From contig NC_045144.1 of NCBI RefSeq assembly GCF_008831285.2, forward strand, positions 4,890,268-4,954,267: a DNA stretch of 64,000 bases, given 5' to 3'. This DNA is from Nymphaea colorata. Taxonomy: Eukaryota > Streptophyta > Magnoliopsida > Nymphaeales > Nymphaeaceae. Shown here one piece after another: positions 28,480-40,886 of the stretch. Positions within the stretch are counted from its first letter, which is position 1; every line of letters begins with the position of its first letter. The notes under the pieces were generated by a model. The model did not search any database and was not told the origin of the DNA. It saw only the letters and a list, made by a program, of their open reading frames with translations. Made by a program: the position numbers and the translations under genes.

Positions 28480-28989
28480 TAGGGGTGAACAACGATTCGA
28501 CTTGTTAAAGCTCGTCTCATGAATGAGTTCAAGCCAAGTCATTTGCTTAACAAGTCGAACTCAAATTTAAATAATTGAGTTAAGTTCGAGCTCAACATGT
28601 AACTGCCAAGTCGAGCTCGAGCCTTAACGGAGTTTGTCGAGCCTTAATTCAAGTTGATATATTCAAACGAGTTTACGAGTTTGTCGAGCGTTAATCGAGT
28701 TGACCTCGAGCTCAACATATAACGACGAATACTAATTCTATTCATACAAGTTTGTCAAGCCTTAATCGAGTCAAACTCGAGCTCAACACATCACGATGAA
28801 TATCAGTTCTATTCAAACAAGTTTGTAGAGTCTTAATTAAGTCGAGGTCGAGCTCAACACATAATTGCTGAGTCAAGCTTGAGCTGCTTCCATCTAGTTA
28901 TTATTCTCAAGGTCAAGCCGTGTCGAGCTCGAAGATTCATGAGTCGAGCTGATTGAACTTGGGCTCGACTCGGCTCATGTTCACCCCTA
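28480..28989. mobile_element. hAT-type non-autonomous element, 510 bp
   Basis: 12-bp terminal inverted repeats TAGGGGTGAACA / TGTTCACCCCTA. It is flanked by CCTCTAGC (28472-28479) and CCTCTAAG (28990-28997), an 8-bp target duplication matching at 6 of 8. The inside is dominated by degenerate GAGCTCGAG and CTTAATCGAGT motifs. No transposase frame was seen, so it is a MITE-like element. Confidence 0.8.
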
Positions 28990-28997
28990 CCTCTAAG

Positions 28998-31900
28998 TTG
29001 GCACCTGTGTGTTTGTTTGTTTGTTTGTTTGTTAGAGAGCGAAAGAAAGAGAGAGAGAGAACCACCAGGCTTATGAAATCCTAATTATATAGAACCACAA
29101 ATCCAATAAGTTACAGCTTCATTTTGGACATCGGGGCGATATTTCCAAGGGCGGAGCTTGAAAACTCTGGCTAAGGGGCATTACGTTTAAAATTTTAAAA
29201 GAGCACAGTGAATAAAAAAAATTGCTCAGAAATATTAATACAAAAACTAAGAAATTTTTTAGGATCCGTATGGGTAGTTGCCTACACGTGCCTCCGCTCC
29301 TACCCATTTTCTTCCTTGAAGGCGTTTATTCATACAATTCATGGTGGCAGAAGCAAAGCAGATGAGAAGTTGCAGTGATCTCTGGTTACTGCAGACCGTA
29401 GTCACAAACACAAGATTGTTTTCCAGTATAATACAGTAAATTAATTTTTTTTTAAAGAAAATCTCAGCAAATTAAAAAAAATAAAAATGTAAAATCTTAA
29501 AAATAGATTGCAGTAATAGAAAATGTGAAAGAAAAACAAACAAAACATGTTTTTTTGATTTTTTTTGTTGTTTTTATTGTCTTTTTGGCAGTTTTATACC
29601 GCTGACCTATTATTGAAGTATAAAACCAATATCCTCCTTCCTATAAATCAAAGATGGCAACAGAAATAAAGAAGTTGCCCACTTTTAATGGCATTTCAAA
29701 TCCATTTGGAGGATCACCTTTATTGTTTTTCTTTCTCTCTCAGGCATGTACATGTCTGTGTGTTTGTTTTGCAATCAACCCAAATTTTCCAACAGCTATG
29801 TTCAACATTTTTCAAACATTTTAAGGCAAACTTACGGTAAATTTTGAAGATGCTTTCCATCAAATGTTTCAATTTCTCCCAATTTCGATCCATTTTTCCT
29901 TTGATTTGATCATCGGCAAACGCTTTTTGGATCTGATTAAACTGTATACCGTACCCAAAATACAGAATTATTTCAAAATTCAGATATGGATGTAGCCCGA
30001 AAAGTATCCCTATATCCATATCTGTATCATAATCCCAGCTCTAGATCCAAAACTGAGCTTTAGATACACATCTTAATCTAAATCACAGCTTTGGATTCAA
30101 AACTCAGCCTTCGGTCCAGATCCAAGTCTCAACTCAGCCCTATTCCAGATAACCCCAGCTCTGAATCTAAAACTGAGTCCCATATCAGATTTGGATCCAA
30201 ATCTCAGCTCTAAATCCAAAACCAAGCCCCAAATCCGGATCCAGATCCTAGCACTAATCCAATACCGAGCCTTATTTCCAAATCTGAACCCAAATCTGTA
30301 CTTTAGATAAATAAAAAAAAACGAGCCTGGATCTGAACTTGAATTTCAATGGAGCCACGAGCCCCACATCTAAAGCCTAGCCTTCGGATCCAAATCCAAA
30401 TTTCAGATCTAAACACCCAAAATCGAGTTTGAAACACAATGTCTAGCCTCGTATCTCCATTCAGACCCACGCGCGTGCGTGCGAGCTCCACCACATCATC
30501 TGATCTAATTTGGCTTTGAAAGTCCGGAAATCAGATCCAAAACCTGTAATTTGGGCCTAAACCCATATCCATATCCGTGATATGAGTCCCTGACATGGAT
30601 TGGACCTCTTTCCGACCATGAAAATCCAATTGACCAAAAACATGGAGCTGGATTCATCTTTTAAAAAGACAACTTTTTCTATATATATATAGGTTGAAAT
30701 TGGTAAAAACCAGGTCAGGGTTAAAAATCAGACCCTTTAATTTTTTGCTAAAAACTTATTTTAAGTAAACTGTAAACAACTTAGTATATTTGTAAAAACT
30801 ATTTTGATATGAAACATGCCTTAAAAGTTGTTTTTATGGAAATGTTTGATTTTTCTGTCATCAAAATGTTTCTTTTTTACATATTATAAACAACACTATT
30901 TAAACCAAAAAAGTGATCAACTTAATAAATATTTTGCACCAACATATCCTTAAGAACATATTGGTAAGGTTAGATTTCAAAAAAAAAAAAAAACTTTAAA
31001 TATCATATTTAAAAGGTCTGGGTTTTGTCATTGATCTTGAACTTGTGCCTAGCGCAGCTGTGGAATGCAGCGCCCCCTATGCCTAATTCTTGATTGCATG
31101 ATGAATGATCATATGTTTGAATACTGAAGAAGATGATAGAGGAAATATGTTCTATGCACAATTGTTATTTTAACATTTTTGTTGTTTTTGTGAACTAACA
31201 TTATGATATTAGACTAAACCGGCCATTCAGTTCAAAAAAAAAAAAATCTTGCTACTATGGTCAAAAAAATGTTTTTTTAATTTCAACTACGAAATTTATT
31301 ATTTTGGTATCGACAATTATCAAGGGAATAAAAAATATAAGATAATTCAAGACATGTCGTAGCATGTTACAGGGTGTTTGGACATGTCTGGTCCTGTTCC
31401 CTAGATCCGGATTATGTTCATTGAAAACCGAGCCATCGATTTTGTCAGAAAGCAAATCTAAATCTGATAACCAGATTTAAATCCAGTTAGCTCTATATAT
31501 GGCCCGATTTGTAACTAAATTGAGATCCGAGTCCCAATATTAAACGGGTCAATATATGGATTTCTCTTTCAACTATCTCTTATTCTCCTCGAGATTTATG
31601 AATACAACGCCAATTAAACTAAACATCATCCTTTGATGCTTATATGGAACTCTATTTATGAATCTTTGCATATAAAATTGATAGATGTTCATAATTTAAT
31701 AATTAGCTTTGAGGAGCATAGCATAACTAGTTAGATCTATGACATGTACCATTGGTTCGATTCTTATTATAGATGTTATGTGTGATAAAAAGTTATATTA
31801 GACCCGCACTAGGAATCAATGCGGCCGCACCCTGAAAGGGATATGAAAGAGGAGAGCTCCGACTAAATGATTTGACAATACTTGCAAGAGTTCATTTTTT

Positions 31901-32929
31901 TAAGTAATCATTTGAGTCCAATCTTGTAACCCAAGTGGTGTATTCAATGACCTTGCTTAATTGTTGATCACAAATTCTTTCATGGTATTTGCACTTTTAA
32001 GATAAATTCTTTGTTTTTTCATGATATTTTAAAAATGAAATTGTGTGAAATTCTATTCTTTCGTCGCTATATGTCTTTCTTTAACGATACTTATATTGTT
32101 TTATTAAATTCGACCACAGAGCTAACATAAAACGCTTAAAATGAAGGATGATTCGGCAACTGGACTATAATGAAATTTATCATTGTGTCACAAGCGCATC
32201 AATGAGTTTCTTAAATATAAAGCTAAAAATATAACTTGCAACCGTTGTGTCCAAATTTAGTGCTTTTGTTGCTAGTGTTATTAAAATAGGCCTGAATGAG
32301 TGGCAAACTAATTTGATTCTAGGGTTTGACCCAAAGGTGCCATATTTTTATGTTTCAACTATTTTTTAATGTGTTTTAAATTTTTATTTTTTTTAATAAT
32401 TTAACATTTTAAATTCTTATCAGAAATCGAAAGTTTATACCTTAGTTTTTTTTTTTATCTTCAAAAATTCAAAATAAATATCCTAGGTAAGTTAAAGCAA
32501 TGCAGCTAGATCTCTCTTTTTTTTTAAAAAAAAAAAAAAAAAGGTGAACAAGATTACATATGAGCTGCCCATTGAAAAGAAGAATGCATATTAATTTATG
32601 ATACCAAGGCTGCCAATTGATGGGGCTTTGCATGTGGGGGAGCACAAAAAGCAGCTCAGAGAGAGAAGGAAAAGGGGTCATTTCTTTACCTTGAATCTGA
32701 TAACCAAGGTGATATGAGATCATTCAAGGTTTCGAGGTCAAACCCCCCTTCCATCATTTCACTTCAAATTTAGTTAATTAACCTCGAACCTAATAAGCTC
32801 GAGCCAATTTTGCATCTAGCATCGGGCCTCATGCTCAGTCTCACCTCCGGCCCAATGACTCCTTTTGAAATATCCATTAGTTGGAAGCTTGAATCGGCTA
32901 AATCAAGCCCTATCAGTCAGTTTTAGCTT
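28998..32929. other. Gene-poor spacer with degenerate GATCC array
   Basis: No supported gene. It contains a GTTT run at 29009-29033, a TIR-like fragment at 29136-29311 (AAGGGCGGAGC...CCTCCGCTCC), a dispersed repeat at 29588-29720 that matches 46250 onward, and a degenerate 40-50-bp array at about 30030-30430. Confidence 0.5.
30030..30430. repeat. Degenerate array of ATCCAAA/CTCAGCTCT units
   Basis: Irregular units of roughly 40-50 bp carry ATCCAAAACTGAGC and GATCCAAATCTCAGCTCT variants. No open frame runs through it. Origin unknown. Confidence 0.5.
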
Positions 32930-33242
32930 TAGGGGTGAATTCGAGCCCGAGTTCAGTCAACTCGAGCTCGAGTTCGATTCGACAATTACGTGTTGGGTTC
33001 GAGCTCGACTCGATTAAGGCTTGACAAACTTGAAGGTGCTTTTGGAAAAACTTACATAATTAATTAACATCGGATTTAAATGAGTTGAATATTTAAAAAA
33101 TCGCTACACATCACTTTGAAGCCAAATTGGGTTTTAATTGAACTCAACTCGATTATTTAAACAAATCGACTCGTTAAGCAAATGACTCGACTCACACTCC
33201 TTCACAACCTAAGCTTGAGCCGGAGTAACTTGGTCACCCCTA
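32930..33242. mobile_element. hAT-type MITE, 313 bp
   Basis: Ends TAGGGGTGA... and ...TCACCCCTA, with the same internal GAGCTCGAG and CTCGACTCGATTAAGGC motifs as 28480-28989. I see no convincing target duplication. A 118-residue reading frame that starts inside it and runs past its end is not a gene. Confidence 0.65.
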
Positions 33243-34359
33243 TGCCTTGCCTTGAAGCCCATATAAATGTCTGTATCATTTGGGTATCGGAAATGACAAC
33301 GAAAACCCACTTTTATTTTTTACTTTTTACGGTCCAAACAGGGCTTTTACAAGGTTTTTACTTTTTTACCGTCCAACTTTTTCTTTTTGTCTCTTGGATT
33401 GGGAGTCGGGAGACACCAATCAAATTGGCTTTGAAAAAGTTTCCCTTCACTTTTACGACCCTAATAATTTGGCTCTATCACGGGGTTGCCTGGTCCATAA
33501 TTGGGAGCAATATTTCTTCTATATACTTTGCCAGATAGAAATTAAAACAAAATTTGTTTAAACACACTCTCACTCGATTTTTTTCTTTTTTAATTTTCCG
33601 AAAATCATCCAAGTGTTTGATACGTTGCAATTTGCATCGAGCTGATGAGATTAAACACAATTTTAATTGTAATGCATCATACAATATATTATAAGAAAGC
33701 CAAAGGATTTCTCCTTCCAAACCTAAATATGAAGATTTTTTCTACAAATCTTATATATATATATATATATATACATATATTAAGGAACACGCAAATCACA
33801 CAATAAATTGACATATCTATGGTCGCGTTTTAAAGAAAACATCACGTTCACAGAGTGTTGAAAAAAACTTGATGCTTCGTTCCATGTGGGCAGACAAAGA
33901 GATGGACTACTTCTTTTTCTAAAAAATTCTTTAGATCAACATCTCATGATGTCATATGAGGTTTATATGAATAAAATAATGAATAGATTAATAGACAATT
34001 GATTAAAATAATTCATTTTTTTGCTGATTTTCGTTTTTGGTAGTTTTCATAATCTTTGTTTACATTTGAAGTTAGTGAATCTTATGGAAAAAAAGCGACC
34101 TGATAAAAAGTAGGCTGGTGTTACTCAGTTTCCCAAATACACTAAAATGTGAGATTTGAATTGAAACAATTCAAACTATTCACTGAAATGAGTTTTCGTT
34201 CTCTCAATGCCCGGCATAAGTTGATATTCTTCCTTTTTTAAAAATGTTTTGAAGAACATTCTACGTTATTAATCTAATTATTTCAGTAACATATTGGGCT
34301 CAGATTTATGCCTTGTCCAACTTAGATTTTCGCTGATGGGGACTATATAACCCACCACC
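33243..34359. other. Spacer, no gene seen
   Basis: AT-rich DNA with a short (TA)n at 33752-33773. No supported reading frame. Confidence 0.5.
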
Positions 34360-34748
34360 TAGGGCTGGAAAATGAGTCGAGCCAACTCGAGCTCGACTCA
34401 ACTCACTTTGTTACGTTGAATCGAGCTTGACTCCTTTATACAAGAGTGGAGCTTGAGCGAAATTTCAAGCTTATAAATGATTCGAACTTGACTCCATTAA
34501 ACTGGAGGAACCTTGTTTAATAGTTTTTTTTTTTTTTTGGTAATTTTCAAACTTAAAACCAAGGAAAGAGATCAAGTCAAATAAGAAGTTAGTAGACCAG
34601 CTTAAACAAATCGAACTTGAGTCGAGACTTGGTCTATTGAACCAAGCTCGAGCTGACCTTGTACAGCTCGTGTCTAGCTCAAGTTGAGCAAGATACAATT
34701 CGAGTTAGGTCGAGTTGAGCTGACTGACTCAACTCGTATACAGCCTTA
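34360..34748. mobile_element. hAT-type MITE, 389 bp
   Basis: Ends TAGGGCTG / CAGCCTTA. Flanks CCACCACC (34352-34359) and CGATCACC (34749-34756) match at 6 of 8. The interior repeats CGAGCTCGA-type motifs, and there is a T14 run in the middle. Same family as 28480 and 35423. Confidence 0.65.
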
Positions 34749-34826
34749 CGATCACCATTATGTAGGTGTCTTGGAGAGAAAGACAAGTTTCAGAAGACGC
34801 AGAAAAGAATGAGAACCATGTAGGAG

Positions 34827-35142
34827 TAAGCCTCGGCATCAGGCCTGCTCGGCCCGATAAGGAATAGGGCTGAGGCCAGCCCGATACCTGAAACTTGGGC
34901 CCAAGCCCGGCCTGATTAAATTCAAAAAATAATATATAATATCATTAATTGTAATAAAATATTATAATTATATATATATATATTAAAAATATTATCGGAC
35001 CGAACAGAGCTTAATCGGGCCGATCTGATAAGTTATGGGGTTGGCTTGATGGCCTTTTTTTTTTTGGGTCCGAGTCGGGCTGGGTACCGGGTACTTGTCA
35101 GTACTTGACCCCATGCCCATCCTTACCCCATGCCCATCCATA
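34827..35142. mobile_element. hAT-type MITE with perfect 8-bp target duplication
   Basis: A 316-bp element bounded by identical TGTAGGAG copies (34819-34826 and 35143-35150). The ends are imperfect inverted repeats: TAAGCCTCGGCATC versus TATGGATGGGCATG read inward. The interior is rich in CGGGCC-type motifs with an AT-rich core. It is a different family from its GAGCTCGAG neighbours. No transposase. Confidence 0.8.
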
Positions 35143-35422
35143 TGTAGGAGCTCGAAGGGGCTTGAGGTAACTAGTTGGGCCAAAGCGCTTGGTGTAGTTG
35201 ATTGGGCCAGCTCCTATGGGAGGACGAGTCATTGGTTCGATCCTTGTGAGTGTGCAGTTCTCTATACAAGCCTAAGCAGACATAATCTAAAGTGGACAAA
35301 AATATTAGCTTCAGAGTTTTACGCTTCTGTACAAGCGACAAAGTCTCTTAACCTAACTACTGTTCATTAGAGTCAGCAATTAGAAAAAGGGATGCAAAGA
35401 AGCACAAGAGAGTGGATGTTGG

Positions 35423-35770
35423 TAGGGTTGCACAATGAGCCGAGGCAGCTCGAGCTCGACTCTAACTCACTCATCTAAACTTGACTCATTTAGTTTGAGT
35501 TCAAGTGAATGTTTGAAATGTTAAACGAGTCGAGTTTGAGTTGTAGGAACTCGATTCAGCTCCACTACATAATAAATGTTGAATTATAATAATGAATAGC
35601 AACTAAACAAGTTAAACGAGTTAAAAAAAACGAGACTTATTTAACATAAATGAGTTAAACGAGTCAGAGCTCGAGCTTGTTCTCTTGAGTTCGACTGCTC
35701 GAGATTTTTGAGTTGAGTTGAGTTGGAGCTGACCCAACTTGAGCCAGACTCTTGCTTGTGTTCAGCCGTA
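35423..35770. mobile_element. hAT-type MITE, 348 bp
   Basis: Ends TAGGGTTGCACA / GTTCAGCCGTA (imperfect inverted repeats). Flanks GATGTTGG (35415-35422) and GGTGTTGG (35771-35778) match at 7 of 8. GCTCGAGCTCG and AACGAGT motifs lie inside. Confidence 0.75.
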
Positions 35771-36395
35771 GGTGTTGGTTGCCTGGTGAATGTAAGTCAG
35801 TTTACAGTCACAGGGAAATGGGAGCCTTCGTATTGAAAAATTTGTGGGGCCTGGGAAGTGGTGAGATCTGTCCGCATGTGACCCATCTTTGCAGGGGCAG
35901 TAGGAAGCAGAATAAACAAACATGTCTGGATTCTCTTCGTTCTAGACTCTAGTGAGGGAAAAAGTGGGGTATTGAGTAAAAAGAAAACTTTGTTTAATAA
36001 GAAAGAGAGAGGCAGCCATCATTTCAGTCTACTGTTGGAAGAAAACTACACTAGTTACAGAGGAGTGGGAGCTCCAAGTACGTTTACTGTTCTGCCCTTG
36101 TAAAGACATCCAAGCACATGCCCATTCCTCGTGTCTCTTTCGTCTCTGTCCTTGACGCCATGATGCTGGTAACCTTGTTCTTCTAAATATGAGTTGTTTT
36201 ATGATTTGTTCAATTTTTTACTGAGATATGTTTGGTTTTTGTGAAATTTTGGACGCTTGATGATGTACGCATTCTTCGTTTCTTTGTTTGCTCTTTTCCA
36301 GTTTCAGCTTGTTTCTGTAAAATTAGAGACCCCCCCCCCCCCTTTTCTCTCATAATAAATTCATCATCTCTTAATAGCTGCTTCCACCGTTATGT

Positions 36396-36439
<44 letters not shown>

Positions 36440-39400
36440 TGGTATTTCAACTTTGTTTCTTTCTTTTAGATGAGCTGAACACATTTTCAGAAAGTTGCAG
36501 GATAAAACCCCCCCTCTGTCTACAGCTTAACTTTTCATAGGAAAATGTAATTTTTGGTTCTTTTGATACAATACATGCTTGCTTTTGTGAATTGGACTCT
36601 CTGTGAGGAAAGGAAGAGTCACAAATTTGCTTTATTTTTTTCTCTTTTTCTTTTTTTTGGTTTGCACGCCTTCCTTTCTTTTTCGTTAGTCTTTGTTCAT
36701 CACTGGGGCCCTTGAGTTTCAATTGAAAGAACAGATACCATCATGTTTGCCTCTTTTACATCTTTTTTCTTTCTTTCTTTTCCCTCATCTTATGGACGTT
36801 TGCTAGAGAAGCAACACATATTCCTTCCATTAAAATAATAACTGATAAGCCTCCTTCTATAGCAAATAGAGCACATTATGATGCCTAAAAAGCTAGTGTT
36901 TATACGTACATTTGTTCCTTTGGCAGAGTTTATTTATGGCTAAAGGAATCTATCTGCCTGTTAAGCAATGTAAAGTGCGGCTTTGCTTTTTCTCTTGGCT
37001 ATATTATATGAGGTAAACAGTTACTATGATACCCATATTGGAGTTCCATCAAAAAAAGACGGAAGATCTATTTTTTAGAATATAATATTTGGGATGCGCT
37101 TCAAAAGATGGGAATTTTTTGAGGTCGCCAACCACCAGAAAGAAGATCAGAGGTCTCATAACATAGAAGATGCAGCAGCAAAGAGCTGGTTCTAGGTGGA
37201 GCTTAATGGCTGATGGTTTGCATGAAGGCTCTTTTTCTTTTTTTATGTCAAGGCAGAGCTATTGTGTTGTTGATAACGAATTTTCTAAGTGGTGCTTCTG
37301 GGCATTTTAAAGCAACATAAAATTCTTTCCTCAGCATTCATATATGTATATATATAGAAAATTTCTTGAAGTAATACATTACAATTATTGATATGGTTCT
37401 TACTTTGTGAAACATGGGCTGAGGTCTGGTTTTATTTTTATTGTAGAAAATTGGTGCACTGTACCTCAAAATAGTATCCGAGTGAATCAATAGCTTAGGT
37501 TTCTCATCCTTTTTTATCATAAATAAATTTCGTGCACCAACAAATCTTGATGCTATAGAAACATGTTCAAGGCACTGGATGTGTTTTGAAGTTTGTGTTT
37601 TACTAAGAAACAGAATGAAATATTGTCGAATATCCCTGTGATCATTGTGACCGTTTCTCCTTCACCTAATGCGATATGCTTCTGCCAAAAGCTGATTGGC
37701 TGCTTTTTGCAGGTTATTCTAATGATTAAAAATGAGAAAGTGAGGAATCAATGAGATTGATCTTCTTCAGCGGGCCTGCAGGTTTTCCTTGTGCTCCTCT
37801 CGTGCGCCATGGCCTGTTGCTTTTTAGATAAACAACTTTCAACTCATGCCATTGATGGTCTCTGCATTGTGGATCTGTAAGATCTCAAATTCTGGTGTCC
37901 ACCTTTATTTTATGCGAACTGAGATCCTTAAAATTGTTATTTATGGGATTTTCCTACATCTTCCTTCAACTTTAGAGGCCATATTTTATGCTGTAGATTT
38001 GCAGCCTTTTATGATTTCTATGCGCCTAAGCAGCTTTTTTCATTGCGAGACAGAGAATAATCCCACACTTTTGACTCGTATTATTATCCAAATGGCCCTT
38101 CTTTTTGTGAATTGTGGTACACCCATTAAGCCTTGAGCTTTTCAAGTTGGCCAATCTGTTCTTCTTGAAAAAGGATGGGACACTGATGCTTTTTTTTCAC
38201 ATATTCACTTTGTACGTGATTTGGCAACGAAGCATGCCAATAATGGTGACAGTGTCTCTGTCTAGTGAGTTCTGAGTTCTGACAAGATCTTGTGCATTTG
38301 ACGGAAATTTTGAGGAGTGTCCGAAGTATATGACTTTTCTCTATCTAAATTCAGAGAAAGCATACACGATGAGAAGCAACTTTGACAGTTTGTTCTCTTA
38401 TAACTTCAGTCATCTATTTGTTAGCTGTTGTTTTCTCGTCTCTGGGTTGCTTGACTTCCATTTTTTTCCTTCATTATGATTCCAAGTACTACTTCTGTAT
38501 TTCTGTGGCCTTGCCATGTATTCTGGCTTCGTATGTTCTACTGCAGCTTTCTTAAGCTATCCAAGTTTTCCTGTTCGCTAGTTCTGTGAAGAATAATTTC
38601 TGAGTCTGAGCTAAACGAGCATGATCATTTACCTTTTTGAAAATTTAAATCAACCACAGATGCATTTGAAGTTTGTGAATTTTGTACTGGTTATCATCTA
38701 TTGGCAGTTCACTTTTGGACCTTTGGTAGATTTCTATATGCTTAAGATCACAATATTTGCTTTGTATATATTCCTTTTCTCCAATTTCTTGGGTTGCTTG
38801 CTGCTAGTTTTATATCTTCACTGTTCATCTTTAGTAAATTATAGCAGTATCACTTCATTGCTTAAATTCTGGTCAATGTATATGCAATTGAAATTTGTGC
38901 TGATTTCTGTATACCTTTACTCTGACTAAGTTGGATGGTCTTCTTCATCAGCCTTTCATTTACCCTCCCTTTTGCCATGAACCTTTGTTTGCTGATCAGT
39001 TTGGGGTGCTTTCACAGGATAACTGGTGAGACGTTGAACAGCCAAACCTAATGGGTTGGTATTCATTATATCGATCGCCAGGAAACCAGAATGTCTGTTC
39101 TTTTTCAGTTATTGGGTGCAAAATAGGTGGTAGTTGGAAAATGGTTCCCAATAACATCTCAGTGACTTCAAACTCAATTAAGAAAAATGGTGTGGCTTGC
39201 ATGTCATATGAAATTTAGGTGTTGATAACTGATCTACATATACTCTATGGGCTTGGTTTTCATAGTTAAGATGGCCATGCATGCTTACTTGTTCCATCAA
39301 GTTCTGAATTTCCCATATCCATTGAGGCTCATCAGCCTTCCAGATGAGGTGTTTAATATATGACTTTATATTTGTCACCCAGCATATTGCTGAATATTTT

Positions 39401-39718
39401 ATGTATTTGTTCAGGTGAAGGAAAGAACAGATCCTTGGCTTAGTTCACAAGGTCAGAAAAGGGTGAATGAAAGGTGAGGAGAAGATGGACCCAGAATACA
39501 ACTCCTGCTTTGTGACTGACTCCTATGTCATTTTGCTGAAATGAGAAATGCATCTGAATGTGAAAGAATCTAATGGGGATTCTGTTCATGAGAACCTATA
39601 CCTTCCACTGCAAATCTGTGCATCATTGTTTCCTGAAATACGCTGGTAAGGCAGGGTTCTTTTCTTGAGCCAGGTCTTAACTTCTCTTCACAAGAAAGAC
39701 AGCTTTTCAGTGAGCAGC
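35771..39718 (+). other. Probable 5' leader region of the 39719 gene
   Basis: No coding frame was recognised. A segment near 36090-36166 ending ATGCTG|GTAACC, and another starting after TTTGTTCAG near 39415, look like non-coding exons separated by a long intron. This would give the 39719 gene a leader of several kb. A C14 run (36330-36343) and a (GA)n tract (36401-36435) lie within. Confidence 0.3.
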
Positions 39719-40840
39719 ATGGATGGGTTCAGATCTCAAAGTCCGAAACCATGGAGCAACACTACGGATGCAGGCGCACTGGAGAGCACTGATCAGGATG
39801 CTCCATGGAAGAACTTTGGCAGCTCTCTAAATGCTCTTTCATTTGGTTTTGTTGCAACAGCCATATTAATATCCATGTTTCTCATCATGGCAATCTTTGA
39901 ACATCTGCTTCGGCCAAGAATGGCACTTTCTAGAAATGCTGCCAATAGATCCCTAGGCTCTGCTCCAAGGACTCAAATGCATTTGCTGGAGAAGCTTGGT
40001 CACTCTTCCACTGTAAGCCACTTCTTTTATTCCCTTCATTTCATTTGTGTTTATTGTTCAAAGAGCCAGATCAAAGGTGTAACTTCACTTGCTTTAAGAA
40101 GCCAAAGATTACATGCATAATGACCCAACAGTGCTTGTATGATGCTTCGATATTGTAGGCTGTTTCGAAGTTTGACTGTTTGCAAAATGGCCAGATTGCA
40201 TGACCATAATAATGTATATTTATAACATATGTTTAAGAAACCATTTCCTGCAAAAAGGGTCTACATTAATGCAATGGAATAACATGTATATGTCATCCAT
40301 ACCAAAGAAAAATAATTATAAACAAATGAAACACTGTAGGCTGCTTCTTGTAGATATGATAGTTTTTTCTGTTCTACCAAGCTGTTTTCTTCTTTAACTG
40401 GAGAATTTTTCCACCCGTTGTCTCTAGGCTTGATTTTTTGGAAATTTGTGCTCTTTGCATCAGATCAATGCTGAATACGGGTTCAGGTTAAGAACAACCA
40501 TTAAAAGAGTTTTCATCAAAACTGCAGTCCTATATACTTAATTTGTTCTCATATGTTAAATATTCCTGTGGGTCTTGTTTCCAGTATGAAATGACAACCA
40601 AAGGTGGTGAGCAGGTGGTAAGAGGAGCATGTGTAGGGTGTCAAGATGGGCACCCTGAATCAAGTCCCACCCGTGCCATTCTGTTGCCTGATATTTATCA
40701 TGGTATTCTGCTTGTTAGATTTCACAGTTTGGGCTCTCACTAATCATTATCAAGACAGTCTATGAAATGGAACCTGCATAACTTTTCCTGTTAGTTGACT
40801 AATCTCTTTTTAATGGTGATTTAGTAGTGATCATTATGTA

Positions 40841-40886
<46 letters not shown>

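Noticed and set aside
33182-33561. Two overlapping frames (118 and 93 aa) near a MITE
   Set aside because: The 118-aa frame starts inside the element at 32930-33242 and the other lies just past its end. Neither has recognisable protein content.
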